From NCBI RefSeq assembly GCF_040183065.1, contig NC_091125.1, positions 129,582,621-129,646,620 on the forward strand: a DNA stretch of 64,000 bases, in the 5' to 3' direction. Source of the stretch: Periplaneta americana (lineage: Eukaryota > Arthropoda > Insecta > Blattodea > Blattidae). Shown piece by piece: positions 21,954 to 32,909 of this stretch (positions within the stretch are counted from its first letter, which is position 1; each line of letters begins with the position of its first letter). The position numbers and the translations under genes were made by a program. The notes under the pieces are model-generated. The model was not told where the DNA came from. It searched no databases and saw only the letters and a program-made list of their open reading frames with translations.

Positions 21954-22300
21954 CATAGATTGATTTATTCATTCATCCAGTCCAGATATTACAGCCCAGG
22001 TATTACAGGGCAACAACATGTATCGTGAAAGTACATATAAGCATTTGAACTTCAGGATACTTTTCTTTTTGTTAATAACACCCTATCTTCTTAAAAAGAT
22101 TTATTAATGAAATATTAATGCAGCTCTTTAGAATAATTAAAAGGCATTATATATTAATAACTACTGTTTTGGAGGTACTTATGCATTTTAAGTTTATGTA
22201 AATATTACACTAGAATGTAGGTCTATGTAGTTATTTGCTCTTCTCTTTAGTAAGTAATTCTAATTTATTTTATTCTTGCATTTCTTGACAGATATTGGAT
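21450..22300. other. Simple-sequence patch and unrecognised DNA
   Basis: From 21770 to 21970 the DNA is rich in ATTC/GATT motifs, with a clean (GATT)n run at about 21905-21955. Otherwise AT-rich with no gene seen. Confidence 0.6.
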
Positions 22301-22309
22301 ATAAAACAT

Positions 22310-22570
22310 GAAATAGGCTCTCTCCACTTTCGTTAAATTCTGTGATGGATTCTGCACTTAAAACAGCCGCTATAGACGTGGGATTATATCTAGAACACAA
22401 GAAATTCAGTGTTTTGATATGCTGATGACGTAGTTTTGATTGCCAGTTAGGAAGAAGATATTAGAAATCATTTCATTTAGAACTGATAATTTTGAGTATG
22501 GACTAGTGTCAGAATTTAGGCATACTTATCTTGGTTAGAAGATTACAAATGAAAATAAAATGGTTGAGAA
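22310..22570 (+). pseudogene. Reverse transcriptase relic with YADD motif
   Basis: At 22418-22447 the plus-strand translation reads YADDVVLIAS, the catalytic core of a LINE reverse transcriptase, preceded directly by a stop. Upstream, LSPLSLNSVMDSALKTAAI resembles the RT palm region before the core. Only about 260 bp can be followed. RTE-type by appearance. Confidence 0.6.
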
Positions 22571-22574
22571 GCAT

Positions 22575-23165
22575 TTTACGTGTATATTTAAGACATTGGG
22601 TCTCAAGCCAGAAGTGTGTCCTGATTGATCATGTTATGTGAACATTTATCAAAGGTAGATATTTTATTCTTGCTAGTTTTCTTAACAAGGAAACTTTATT
22701 TTCTGCCTTGAAGTAGGTTCATACCACGATGTGTTTCCGATTTGGGATTCGCAATATTTCCACGCTTATTGGTAACACAAGCGCTTGTCCAACATTTGTC
22801 GCAAGTCTGTCATGTTAAGGTAGATAAGCTATCAGCCACTGCACACGGCTGCTCGAGTTTGTCATTTGTTAAGTTTACGTGTCATGATTAAATACTTCCC
22901 CAGGGATCAGTCTGTAACGGCGAAGTGGAAATCGATGAATCTGTTATTATAGTAGGTCTGTACCCAAGACACCGGGAATGGAGGGAGATTTCCTTCCTCG
23001 GAAGTTTCGCATCTCCAAGAGATAAATCGCTTATATCTTTCAGGAAACAACTGAGCACAATACTCGTAATTATACATATTGCTGAGAAGGGCATCCTTCC
23101 TCCTGATGATTTGTCTTGATTCGCATTCCGTCACGAAATTTTATTTATCTCTAGTCTTGTCCATG
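22575..23165. other. No gene recognised
   Basis: A GC-richer piece (22903-23120) is open on both strands for over 60 codons but resembles nothing known. A caggg acceptor-like string sits at 22902. Confidence 0.35.
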
Positions 23166-23171
23166 TTTTTA

Positions 23172-23215
23172 ATTGGGTTATTTTACGACGCCTTATCAAC
23201 TGGAATGAAATGAAG
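23172..23215 (-). mobile_element. SINE family A, short tail fragment
   Basis: ttgggttattttacgacgcc followed by tggaatgaaatgaaggtg; an internal piece of the tail is deleted. Confidence 0.6.
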
Positions 23216-23483
23216 GTGTTAATATAGCTCGCGCAGGAACGATTATAGAAAAGCAGTGGTCGCGTTACTGTCTGTTTTGACGTGTATGTGTAGGTACGCC
23301 CAGGGGGCGAGAGGTGCGGGCCGATGGAAGTACTGTCTCTTCCAAGAAGATGAACAAATGAGGACATCGCTGTGGAAATAAAGAACGTAGCAAGAGAAAA
23401 ATTCGAAGCTAATTAAACGCGCAACATATGTTTACGAATGAAATAATAATACCATGTGATACAAGACACGTATTCACATGCAA

Positions 23484-23690
23484 TGGCAGAGAAGAAACTG
23501 CCTACTGAAGGATGCACTTGAAGGAATGGTGAACGGGAGAAGAGTTCGGGGCAGAAGAAGATATTAAGATATATGGATCATATGAGGAGACAAAGAGGAA
23601 GGCAGAAAATAGGAAAGATTGGAGAAAGCTGGGTTTATAGTGAAAGACCTGCTCTTGGGCAGAACTCTAAATGAATGAATGAATGACTTA
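23484..23690 (+). mobile_element. RTE-like LINE, family 2, short 3' fragment
   Basis: cagagaagaaactgcctact and ggtgaacgggagaagagttc match the copies at 10.5 and 18.9 kb. It ends in a (GAAT)n tail, which then continues as (AAT)n. Confidence 0.75.
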
Positions 23691-23692
23691 AA

Positions 23693-23693
<1 letters not shown>

Positions 23694-23742
<49 letters not shown>
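23694..23742. repeat. (AAT)n microsatellite
   Basis: Near-perfect AAT triplets following the LINE tail. Confidence 0.95.
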
Positions 23743-23743
<1 letters not shown>

Positions 23744-24054
23744 TTTTGTATTGAATTTCCAAGTTTATAGAACCTATTTTACCCGAAGGTATATAGGGCT
23801 GTAATTAAATTGTACATATTATAGCCCTGTACAAATAGTTACATACAATATATACATAATTATGACATAAAATATACATATTAGGCCTACATTAAATGTG
23901 TATGACAATAAAAATCATATTTATATTATCAAATACAAATATATAAGATAAAATAGATATAATGTATAGAAATAGATACACAATATATGAAATGCAGACA
24001 TATTACATACAGTACTTTCCCAGGACATATCGCACACAGACTTGTTACTTAAAA

Positions 24055-24057
24055 AAA

Positions 24058-24117
<60 letters not shown>
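24055..24117. repeat. (AAAT)n then (AAT)n microsatellite
   Basis: Directly abuts the palindrome at 24118. Confidence 0.95.
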
Positions 24118-24331
24118 GGGGAGAGTCGGGTAGTATCGGACATCGGGTAATATCGGACAGTGAGTTTCTTTCATCTACCACACGATGATAGTACCTGACT
24201 GACATGGTTACGTTTCTGTGATGTCGCACAGAGAAACGAAACCATGTCATTCAGGTACAACCATATGGTGGTAGGTTAAAAAAACGCGCTGCCCGATACT
24301 ACCCGATGTCCGATACTACCCTACTCTCCCC
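24118..24331. mobile_element. Palindromic MITE, 214 bp
   Basis: The ends read GGGGAGAGTCGGGTAGTATC and, inward from the other side, GGGGAGAGTAGGGTAGTATC. Complementarity continues through most of the element to a small central loop near 24222 (catggttacgtttctgtg against cacagagaaacgaaaccatg). It sits between two (AAT)n tracts, which hides any target duplication. The superfamily is not assigned. Confidence 0.85.
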
Positions 24332-24441
<110 letters not shown>

Positions 24442-24719
24442 TATTTTGCTTACAACATCATAGTCATTTGTTATTTCTTATACAAGTATAACTGCAATGC
24501 AGTTTGGGGGTATGAAGATAAAACAAATGTAGTTTGAAGGTACGGTAGCAAAGTAGATTGAACAACTCTGCCTTAGACCACGACGCGGGACTACTGTATT
24601 TTGGTACAAATTTCCGGTAAATGATTTAATTTATGTGTACCTTTCTAACTATAGTTCAAGAAAATAATCCATGAACAGTAACTCAGTTCTTAACGTAAAA
24701 ACGTCCTTAACGTCATCTT

Positions 24720-25230
24720 TGTGATAATTACTTTCCTTGAGTTGTCACCATTTTCGTTGCGACATTTGTCCCGGCTTATCAAAACACTGACGAGAAGGAA
24801 ATATGTCTCCGATGGTGGCAACCATGTACGTATAGACATTTTCAACTCTGAAATTGTTTTCATTCCAGCAATTCATTAGAGTTCCAAAAATCTGGAAGTG
24901 GGTCGGAGCGAGGTCCGGACTATGTGTGGAATGCAAATGAATTTTCAATCAATGTTGTTTCATCGTTGTTTTCGTGGCATTTGTAGTATGCGCTCGAAGA
25001 CGAGGAAGCTTGCGGTTTTGAAGGCTGCCATGAATAATGCGGTCGATGCTGCCAATGGACACATTCGCTGAATCAAGAACATGACGAACGGCAAAATGCT
25101 TCTGTTCTCTGGTCAATCTGTCAATGTACTCCGTGTGTTGTGGTTGTCGACGGTCTGTCACAGCGCTTACAATTCCGACAGTCAAATTCGTCGTGTTCCA
25201 AATTTGAGACACTATTTCGACATACAACGA
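24720..25230 (-). pseudogene. Mariner-like transposase relic
   Basis: On the minus strand the downstream part reads HSTHSPDLAPTHFQIFGTLM, the mariner C-terminal block SPDLAPxDFxLF, with the catalytic aspartate position changed to H in this reading. The upstream part contains SIGSIDRIIHGSLQNRKLPR, similar to the helix-turn-helix end that precedes the catalytic domain. The middle of the gene is missing. Ends were not identified. Confidence 0.55.
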
Positions 25231-25534
25231 AAACTAATAACATTCGTACCGCAAACCTTAAATATTTTCTTGCGAATTTCCATCACCACCTAACCACAAA
25301 TATCGCACTTCACTGTCAGACCAACTTTCTAAACGTGTTATCTCCGGCCACCATGGTTTCCCAGTTCTCTCTCTGCAGATAAGATCGTCTCAAGGCATAT
25401 TTATTGGTCACTCCTTCATCCACGTTTTCTGCTTCACTTAAGGGAGAGCTACACTATCAGTCCGCAAAAATTTAGTGAATTTTATTTTTTTTTATATCTC
25501 AGCTACTATAAAAGCTAAATGAACAAAACTTTTC

Positions 25535-25551
25535 ATGCTTAATATACATAC
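25535..25551. other. Target-site duplication of RTE family 1 copy
   Basis: atgcttaatatacatac, repeated exactly at 26107-26123. Confidence 0.9.
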
Positions 25552-26106
25552 TTACTTACTGGCTTTTAAGGAACCCGGAGGTTCATTGCCGCCCTGACAT
25601 AAGCCCGCCATTGGTCCCTATCCTGAGAAAGATTAATCCATTCTCTATCATCATATCCCACCTCCCTCAAATCCATTTTAATATTATCTTCCCACCTACG
25701 TCTCGGCCTCCCTAAAGGTCTTTTTCCCTCCGGCCTCCCAACTAACACTCTATATGCATTTCTGGAGTCGCCCATACGTGCTACATGCCCTGCCCATCTC
25801 AAACTTCTGGTTTTAATGTTCCTAGTTATGTCAGGTGAAAAATACAATGCGTGCAGTTCTGTGTTGTGTAACTTTCTCCATTCTCCTGTAACTTCATCCC
25901 TCTTAGCCCCAAATATTTTCCTAAGCACCTTATTCTCAAACACCTTTAGCCTATGTTCCTCTCTCAAAGTGAGAGTCCAAGTTTCACAACCATAAAGAAC
26001 AACCGGTAATATAACTGTTTTATAAATTCTAACTTTCAGATTTTTTGACAACAGACTGGATGATAAAAGCTTCTCAACCGAATAATAACAGGCATTTCCC
26101 ATATTT
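25552..26106 (-). mobile_element. RTE-like LINE, family 1, 5'-truncated, 17-bp target duplication
   Basis: A single open frame of 178 codons on the minus strand (26102 to 25566) covers the ORF2 C-terminus: MGNACYYSVEKLLSSSLLSK, VVLYGCETWTLTLREEHR, a GAKRDEVTGEWRKLHN segment, WAGHVARMGDSRNAYRVL and the end AAMNLRVP. The (TTAC)n-type tail has just two or three units. The 17-bp perfect duplication and intact frame make this the youngest-looking copy of the family here. The apparent start methionine lies inside the original ORF2 and is not a real start. Confidence 0.93.
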
Positions 26107-26129
26107 ATGCTTAATATACATACATTACA

Positions 26130-27310
26130 CTTTATAAAATACTATTCAGAATATTAAAATAGCTAATAATTATCTGTAAAAATAATATCAAAGTTGCATA
26201 ATTTTTATACAAATATAAAGTATTTACATAATAAAATATACAATCAATTAAATATCTGCAGGATTCTTCTACTGGAATGTTTTAAAGACCTACATCAACA
26301 ACATAGTTTAGGATCTTTTCCTATTCCTTCAGCAGCTCTCCGTTGTGTGTTTTTTCTGGCAAAAGGTTTGGCAGCAAAGAATATTCATAAATAAATTCTG
26401 ACCGTGTATGGTGAGCATAGTCTGTTACGTCAAGCTGTCCTCAAATCAAGTTGTCAGTTAGCATAAGTACCGCCATCTTGCCACTGCTGCTGTTTTGTTT
26501 CGCTTATGCGCACAGCCATAATACTGTCATCTAGCTGTGTTCGCTTCAGGGTTTCATTAAAAATTGTATAGCCTATCGTTACTTCGATATTTTTTTTTAA
26601 CTTACTGACTCTTCCTCGTATTTAAATAAATTGTAGCATAGTAATCTTGACTAGTGCATAAGTTAGTGTTAATAATTAAATTTGTTTATTGATAATGTTG
26701 TGACGAGAGTTTTCTGAACGCACTGTAGCCACGCTTCTTTTTCACCGATAACAGTCCACTTCCTGTGCCTCGCAATCTCTCCAGCTCGCAATTGCGCTTC
26801 TTATAATATCGCTAACGTTTTTAAAGTTAATTCTAAGTCAAGTTACTTTTCGTACCGTCTTGTAATTTATTGCGTCGCCGCGACTTAAAACAGTTTTTCT
26901 ACGTCGCGTCGGGGAGCGAAAATTTGCCTGCAAAGACTTGACACACTGAACCACTCCGGTAAGTCGCTGATTAGAGGTCGTGGAATGGGACCGATCATTT
27001 CGCAGCTGGACGTAATCGCATCACTCTACAGCTCATGAATTATTAATACACTGGAATAGGAGGAAGTGAGCGCAGAATAGCCCCACCCACCCTCAGCTGC
27101 ACTTCCGGGTTATAAACGCCGATTTATAGACTGGCACTACAAGACCCTGTGCACTAAGCAGCCATCAAACTGTTACGTGCTCTTCACTCTATTCTTATTT
27201 CCTCGAGAACCCAGCCACAGCACAAGCAGTTATTATATTCTTAGCTATGGTTTATCTGGTCAAAAATACCGCGACTCCTAGATTTGATGCATGGTAGGAA
27301 AATGGATATT
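26130..27310. other. No recognised gene; GC-rich patch at 26700-27240
   Basis: The patch contains a donor-like ccggtaagtc at 26955-26964, and a TATA-like ttataaacg at 27110-27118 with GC-rich flanks. It could be a promoter or first exon, but no protein was recognised and the evidence is thin. Confidence 0.3.
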
Positions 27311-27320
27311 TATCTGTAGT

Positions 27321-27410
27321 AATGTCATGAGAGGTCTGAGATTCGCCGATAAATTCACGAGCGAAGCGAGTGGATTTATCTGGGAAATCTCAGACCTCGA
27401 GTGACATTTA
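27321..27410. repeat. Compact hairpin repeat
   Basis: Arms aatgtcatgagaggtctgag...gataaattcac and its reverse complement flank a small gagcgaagcgag centre. Nearly the whole 90 bp pairs. It resembles the core of a foldback element. Confidence 0.7.
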
Positions 27411-28849
27411 TTAGGACTATTTCGTGAATAAAATAAAAATGTAAATAATGTATCCCTAAAATTCGATCACAAAATGTTAATAATTGTTTATTAACGAATA
27501 CTTAACCTATTCAGACATTGTGAAGTTGAAATACTCGTAGATGAATATCGATTACTGCAATAAAGAAATTCGATGTTATTATTCAGTAATGCCAATTGCG
27601 AAATACAGGTTTAACAATGTTAATTACATGTAGATCTACTGCACTTTTCTCTTATTATTATAACATAAATACATTTTCATTATCTGCTGAAATCATAATT
27701 TAATTTAACAGTAACATTGGGGACAGCTATATACCAATGCTTATGTATTTACAGCGAGACATGTTGCTACACAGTGAAGCCATCTCTATATAGATAGGCC
27801 TAATTTAAAACACGAATTTTATTACTCAATACGGAAGGCAGTTTGATGAAAAGACCTTATTATTACTATGCAAGGTCACTGGGTTTGATATGTTACATAA
27901 ATTTGAACATCTGACTTTCTATTAATTGTTTCATTTCATTCACGAAATACAAATTTTATAGGCTAGTTATTATAGGTTAAGTTACCTGTGGTAGCAGGAC
28001 CAATGTCAGCTGTGCCTTATTTCGACCGTTACACACAATCAGTGCTACACGAAAGCATTTTTATAGCTCGACAAACGCATTCTCGCTACAGTGTGTAACG
28101 GAACTAAAGCTCCATCTACACAGTTCAATATTTCAATCGCGTATGCTTGCAATCTGGGAAGAATATTGAAAGAATCAAGTTTAAAAGGTACGTTCAATTA
28201 AGATGCATGAAGATTTTGTGTCTACATGGAGCGCCGTTTTGAACGTCGTCTTCACTGCGTCAATATATTAATTAATATTACATATCAATCTTGCATTCAT
28301 TGCTTTAAAGTTGAAAGAAAAGTTTAACCGTGTATCTGCACCTTAATGTATTCATGATCATCAATTCACGGGGAAACAGTTGGCGACAACGACTAAACAA
28401 AAGAACGACCATGCGATAAATTGATAGCGATAAATCTAGCTGCAAAAATTATCGAAAAGTGTGACTGTGATTGGTTGGAATACAAAATTTCATTACACTT
28501 CATTGGCCGAAAATGGAATGACGTCATATAAACGAAATAGTTACACAAATATTTGTTCCTTATCCTGTGTTTGTACTGTGTTGTTCCAGTTAGATGGCTT
28601 TGCGCCATTCTTTCCACATGATTAGAGGATCTCGCTACATACACAAATAAGGCGTCATTCTTGAGGCAACCACGTCGGGAGATAATAATTATACAGCTGC
28701 ACGCTTTCCCTTTACTCTCGCCGCGATCGCGACAATGCAACTTCCACAAAGTTTTCAAGAACTAACTTCACAAAAGATTTACCAACAAGTATTTTAAAAA
28801 TAAATTTCACTGTAAAATGAAAATGGGGAAAAGAAAAGAGAAAAAAAAA

Positions 28850-28850
<1 letters not shown>
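27411..28850. other. No gene recognised
   Basis: AT-rich DNA. A 121-codon open stretch on the minus strand (28393-28758) matches nothing known. Confidence 0.4.

Positions 28851-28854
<4 letters not shown>

Positions 28855-28887
<33 letters not shown>
28855..28887. repeat. (GA)n microsatellite
   Basis: About 16 GA dinucleotides. Confidence 0.9.
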
Positions 28888-28891
<4 letters not shown>

Positions 28892-29327
28892 AATGCCGCC
28901 CCTCTTCAAATTACTGCCCTAGACAACTGCCTAGGTTGCCTAGGCCTAACCCGACACTGAATATCTTTCAGAAATCCTTTCATCTTGCAGTATATAAATT
29001 GCGCCGAATTTTTAAACCCACACATTCGCCTCGTCTCCACGCCCCTCTCTTTATTCTATTCAGCTACCGTGCGACGTCAGCATTCGCGTCGGTTAAATAT
29101 CCTTCTCCTGTTGCTTAATGTGCCTGTCCTTACTTCGCACTCGTTATTTCGAAACTTGACCTTGACCTGAGCGTGGGTGTTCTTATAGTGTTAATCGATC
29201 TCTAATTAGAGACTTGAAGTTATGAGAGAAGTACGTTCGTGACTATTCTATCTGATCGGACGGCAGCACAGGAGAAGAGGAGGTGGAGGTCCGCCATTCT
29301 TTACCTACTAGATATAATGAAGGATGG

Positions 29328-29622
29328 GTGGAGCGGAGAAAAATTCTGTCCGGCACCGGCACTCGAACCCGGATTTTCACTCTACTTGCTGACGCCTTAT
29401 TCACTAAGCCACACCGGATTCCAGTTCCGATGCCGCATTGAATCCTCTCAGTTTCCCTTTAGTGGCCAGCCCTCATGCACTGTGTCACAGATGTGTTACA
29501 GTGGCACAATGTCCAACACACTATGTGCAGAGGTGCACTCATTACGAGTGGCTAAGTGGCCGGGATCCGACGGAATAAGATAAGTCCCGATGCCGGAGAG
29601 AATTTTTCTCCGTTCCACCCAT
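29328..29622 (-). mobile_element. SINE-like element with inverted tRNA-like ends, family F, copy 1
   Basis: The left end reads gagaaaaattctgtccggca with a minus-strand B box (ctcgaacccgg); the right end reads gatgccggagagaattttt, its inverse. The interior (ccagttccgatgccgcattg, cctttagtggcc, cactgtgtcacag) is the reverse complement of the interior of the element at 30288. Confidence 0.7.
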
Positions 29623-29774
29623 CATCATATGATAACGCAGAATTCCTGCACGGAAATATCATATGTACTTCGGCACATCACAATAATATGATATGCGTAA
29701 ATAATCAATTTTTTTATTAAATAATAATAAAGTTGAAGACAAGAGTCCTTCTAAAGCAATAGTGGGAAAAAGAC

Positions 29775-30000
29775 TATAAAGTTGCTGTCGCGGCTCGAAA
29801 ATTATATGAACTCGAGGGTAAAAGTGTCGTTAGTGAGCATGTAACACAACGATGATTCCAGTGTTTCAAGAATGAAGAGGGAGACGTAAAAATTTATAAC
29901 GTTCTGGAAAACCAACATTATTTATGAGACAGGATCTGTACGATAATCTACTTACGAAGTTCTGAATATTTTATTGGGTAAATCAGCTGCGTCTCATAAG
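29775..30000 (+). pseudogene. Mariner-like transposase N-terminal relic
   Basis: The plus-strand translation includes AARKLYELEGKSVVSEHVTQ, a stop, then FQCFKNEEGDVKIYNV. This follows the mariner helix-turn-helix pattern (AxxxIxEVYGExxVSExTxxxWFxRFKxGDF). Short and broken. Confidence 0.45.
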
Positions 30001-30148
30001 TTTAGAAATATCAGAATGGAAAATCATACATATTAATAGCATGCGTTTGCTTTTAATACTATGATTGAAACGAAACAAAAGAAAACAAGAAGAATATTTT
30101 TACAAATCAAGCTTTCAAGTATAACTCCTGTGAAGTTGATTTGAATAA

Positions 30149-30270
30149 TTTCGAGGGAAAAATTGTTCCGGGGCCGGGCATCGAACCCGGGACCTTTGGT
30201 TAAACGTACCAACGCTCTACCAACTGAGCTACCCGGGAACTCTACCAGACACCGATCCAATTTTTCCCTC
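30149..30270 (-). mobile_element. tRNA-derived SINE with near-complete cloverleaf
   Basis: On the minus strand, 30241 to 30167 folds as a tRNA. The acceptor stem is TCCCGGG against CCCCGGA with one mismatch; the D arm is GCTCAGTTGGTAGAGC; the anticodon stem is TTGGT/ACCAA with loop ACGTTTA; the T arm is CCGGGTTCGATGCCCGG. Position 33 is C instead of the invariant T, so it is a tRNA-like SINE head rather than a working tRNA (loop reads GTT, Asn-like). Inverted gagggaaaaattg / caatttttccctc bound the unit. Confidence 0.75.
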
Positions 30271-30287
30271 TATATCCACAGACCTCA

Positions 30288-30560
30288 AAACAGAGAAAAA
30301 TTCTCTCCAGCACCGGGTCTCGAACCCGGGTTTTCAGCTCTACGTGCTGACTTAGTAACTCGTAGCACCTCTTTACATAGTGCGTCGGACATTGAGCCAT
30401 TGTCACATATTCTGTGACACAGTACATGAGGGTAGGCCACCAAAGGGAAAACTAAGCGATAGAACTTAAACTGAGGGGATTCGATCCGGCATCGGAACTG
30501 GAATCCGATCTGGCTTAGTCCGAGTCCCGGTGCCGGAGAGAATTTTTTTTTTTTTTTTTT
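30288..30560 (+). mobile_element. SINE-like element with inverted tRNA-like ends, family F, copy 2
   Basis: The left end gagaaaaattctctccagca is followed by a minus-strand T-arm (cgggtctcgaacccgg); the right end ggtgccggagagaattttt is the inverse, followed by a run of T (30545-30562). The interior is in the opposite orientation to copy 1 at 29328. Confidence 0.7.
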
Positions 30561-30619
30561 TTGTTCTATCCATCCTTCATCATATGGGAATGCAGAATTC
30601 GTGCACGGTAATATCATAT

Positions 30620-31275
30620 GTACTTTGATATATCATAATAATACTATATTAAGAGAAAATGTAAGACAAAACTTGAATTTTTATTAAATCCATGTAGTAT
30701 GTATGTAGTAATCTTATCCGTTTTATAGTTATTATGTAAAGTGCACAACTTAACGGCAAAGAGACTGGAAGTTCAGTGTTCAGTTGGTAGTATGCAATGA
30801 GTAAAGCTGTATCAGGGAAATAAAGGCCTGCGTTAAAGACTGAAGAACATCTGTGAGATCTACAGACAATTCATAGTTGTCAGAGATGTGTCCAAAGGAG
30901 ATCTACAAACTTACCGAAGCTGAAGGATATTGTCTTGTGTCCCCCAACCAAATTTCATGAAACTTCGTAGAGATGCCATTCTATGTAAGAGGGACAATAT
31001 GCATCGTTATCATTTCCCTATGATCACTTGAATGGACAAAGGACCGCATGTCAAATTCAGGAAGTCCGAATTCGTGCAAGAACCAGCCAGTATAATGAAT
31101 TCTGTCTGAACCTTTTAGAAATGTATAACGGTATCAAAGTAATACTAATTTCTAAACAAGCACGAGTGTTTAGATCTGACTCCTTGTTCAATGTTCTAAT
31201 CTAATTTCCTTACAAAATCAATAATTAATTACAAAATTATATATTGAAATTCATGTTATTAATCTGTTAGTGGAC
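30620..31275. other. No gene recognised
   Basis: AT-rich DNA with no repeat structure seen. Confidence 0.4.
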
Positions 31276-31280
31276 AGGGT

Positions 31281-31842
31281 GGACCGTAAGTAATGTCATT
31301 ATTGTCAGGGGGTTATTCTTTGAGATTTTCAAACAAAAAAGTTTAATAGAATTTTGCTTTCTTTTCGAGATAAAAATTGTTTTATATGAAACATTTCATA
31401 GCGTGTTTTGGGAAAGCAATTGATTTAATTCCCAATATGCTCAGTCTATTTAAGAGAGCAGTGTATTACGATAATAAATTACTGAAATAATTTTAGTTTT
31501 ATTCTTTAAATGTGCAGAAATTTTATCCGAACAAATGTAACATTGAAAAATTCCTTTGCAGAAGGAAAAGTTACATTTGTTCAGATCAAGTTTCTGCACG
31601 TTTGAAGGACAAAACTAAAAGTATTTCACTCATTTCTTATCATAGTACATCACTCTCTTAAATTAATTGAGCATATTGGGTATTAAATTAATAGTATTCC
31701 CAAAACACGCTATAGAATGTTTCATATGAAATAATTTTTATCTCGAAAAGGAAGCAAAAACGAACAAATTTGTAGTAAACTTTTTTGTTTCAAATATCGC
31801 AAAGAATAAACCCTCTGAAATTAATGACATTACTTACGGTTC
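31281..31842. repeat. Long foldback, arms about 270 bp
   Basis: The left arm starts ggaccgtaagtaatgtcatt; the right arm ends aatgacattacttacggttc. Along the arms the same landmarks occur in inverse order: the caaacaaaaaagttt block, a tatctcgaaaa block, caaaacacgct, tgagcatattggg and aacaaatgtaac. The loop is only about 20 bp around 31556. Similarity is imperfect but continuous. No coding content. Confidence 0.9.
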
Positions 31843-31909
31843 GTTATGTATAAAAGTGCCAGGAGATACATAAGTTCGCTGCAATTGCGTGAAATGTTCC
31901 CTGTTAGAT

Positions 31910-32043
31910 GTTATTGTGATATTTAGATTTTTAACGAATTCGTTTTTTATTTATAAGAATTTGAATATTATGATTCGGAGTGAAATCAATTTGTTGCTGT
32001 CTGTGTTGTATTTTAATGATTATTTATTTATTTGTTTATTCAT

Positions 32044-32090
<47 letters not shown>

Positions 32091-32200
32091 TCTGGATGAT
32101 CCATTGATAAGCAAGTGACATCAGAATACTGTGACGAAACTCAATGCCGTTGCTAAGAAACTGACGTCAGATGTTGACATTTTCGTAAAACTTTATTCAT
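31910..32200 (+). repeat. Dispersed repeat G, copy 1
   Basis: It starts ttattgtgatatttagattt and later has catcag, gtgacgaaactcaatgccgt and gacgtcagatgtt. The same order occurs at 56315-56630. A (TTTA)n tract at 32022-32092 is expanded only in this copy. Confidence 0.65.
32022..32092. repeat. (TTTA)n microsatellite
   Basis: About 17 TTTA units inside repeat G copy 1. Confidence 0.95.
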
Positions 32201-32320
32201 ATGATACTGGAGCATAAACAGCCACGTTAAAAGTTACCGTACTACTTACAGATTTATTTTCAAAATTAATTATTTAATTTCAAAGCCAAGTTGTTCTTAG
32301 TAACAAACTATTAATCTATA

Positions 32321-32594
32321 CAGTGTGTTTCAGAAAAGTTGAAAAGTACACAATAGTAGAAGCAAAAATGTCTCAGTAAACATGGATCCACAAATAAACC
32401 GTTATAGCGATGTATAGTTAAGATCCGCCATTGATTTGGCTGTTTGTACACATGGACATACCTTACTCTTCATAATTATCTCGCAAATGATTAATATTTC
32501 GTTTGCGGATCCATGTTTACTGAGACTTTCTTTTTACTTCTACTATCGTGTACTTTTCACTTCTAGATTGTACCACCACTTTTGAAACACGCTG
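32321..32594. mobile_element. MITE with TA duplication, 274 bp
   Basis: Ends CAGTGTGTTTCAGAAAAG and, inward from the right, CAGCGTGTTTCAAAAGTGG; both arms contain agtctcagtaaacatggatc or a close variant. TA flanks both sides (32319-32320, 32595-32596). Arms are about 75-95 bp with no coding interior. A Tc1/mariner-related nonautonomous element by end sequence and target. Confidence 0.88.
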
Positions 32595-32768
32595 TATAGT
32601 GTATCAATTCTAGACGTATGGTTATAGAGAGATATACCCTCTTCATCAGTGAGACCTGCAGATCAAATGTAAAAATTTCTTCTTCAGCCTTATTTATCAT
32701 ACTATATTATTATTGGCAGAGAACTTATAGAATCCCCCTATAAGTGTTCAAATAATAATACAACACGG

Positions 32769-32905
32769 GGTTTTCCCTCAACCCAGTATGAGCAAATGCT
32801 GGGTAATTTTCGATGCTGGACCCCGGACTCATTTCACCGGCATTATCACCTTCATCTCATTCAGACGCTAAATAACCTGAGATGTTGATAAAGCGTCGTA
32901 AAATA
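32769..32905 (+). mobile_element. SINE family A, body and tail
   Basis: ggttttccctcaacccagta, then aatttcaccggcattatcacc-type sequence and ataacctgagatgttgataa; lacks the tRNA head. Confidence 0.8.
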
Positions 32906-32909
32906 CAAC

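Noticed and set aside
24565..24592. Short match to the head of SINE family D (gccttagaccacgac)
   Set aside because: Too short, with no body beside it.
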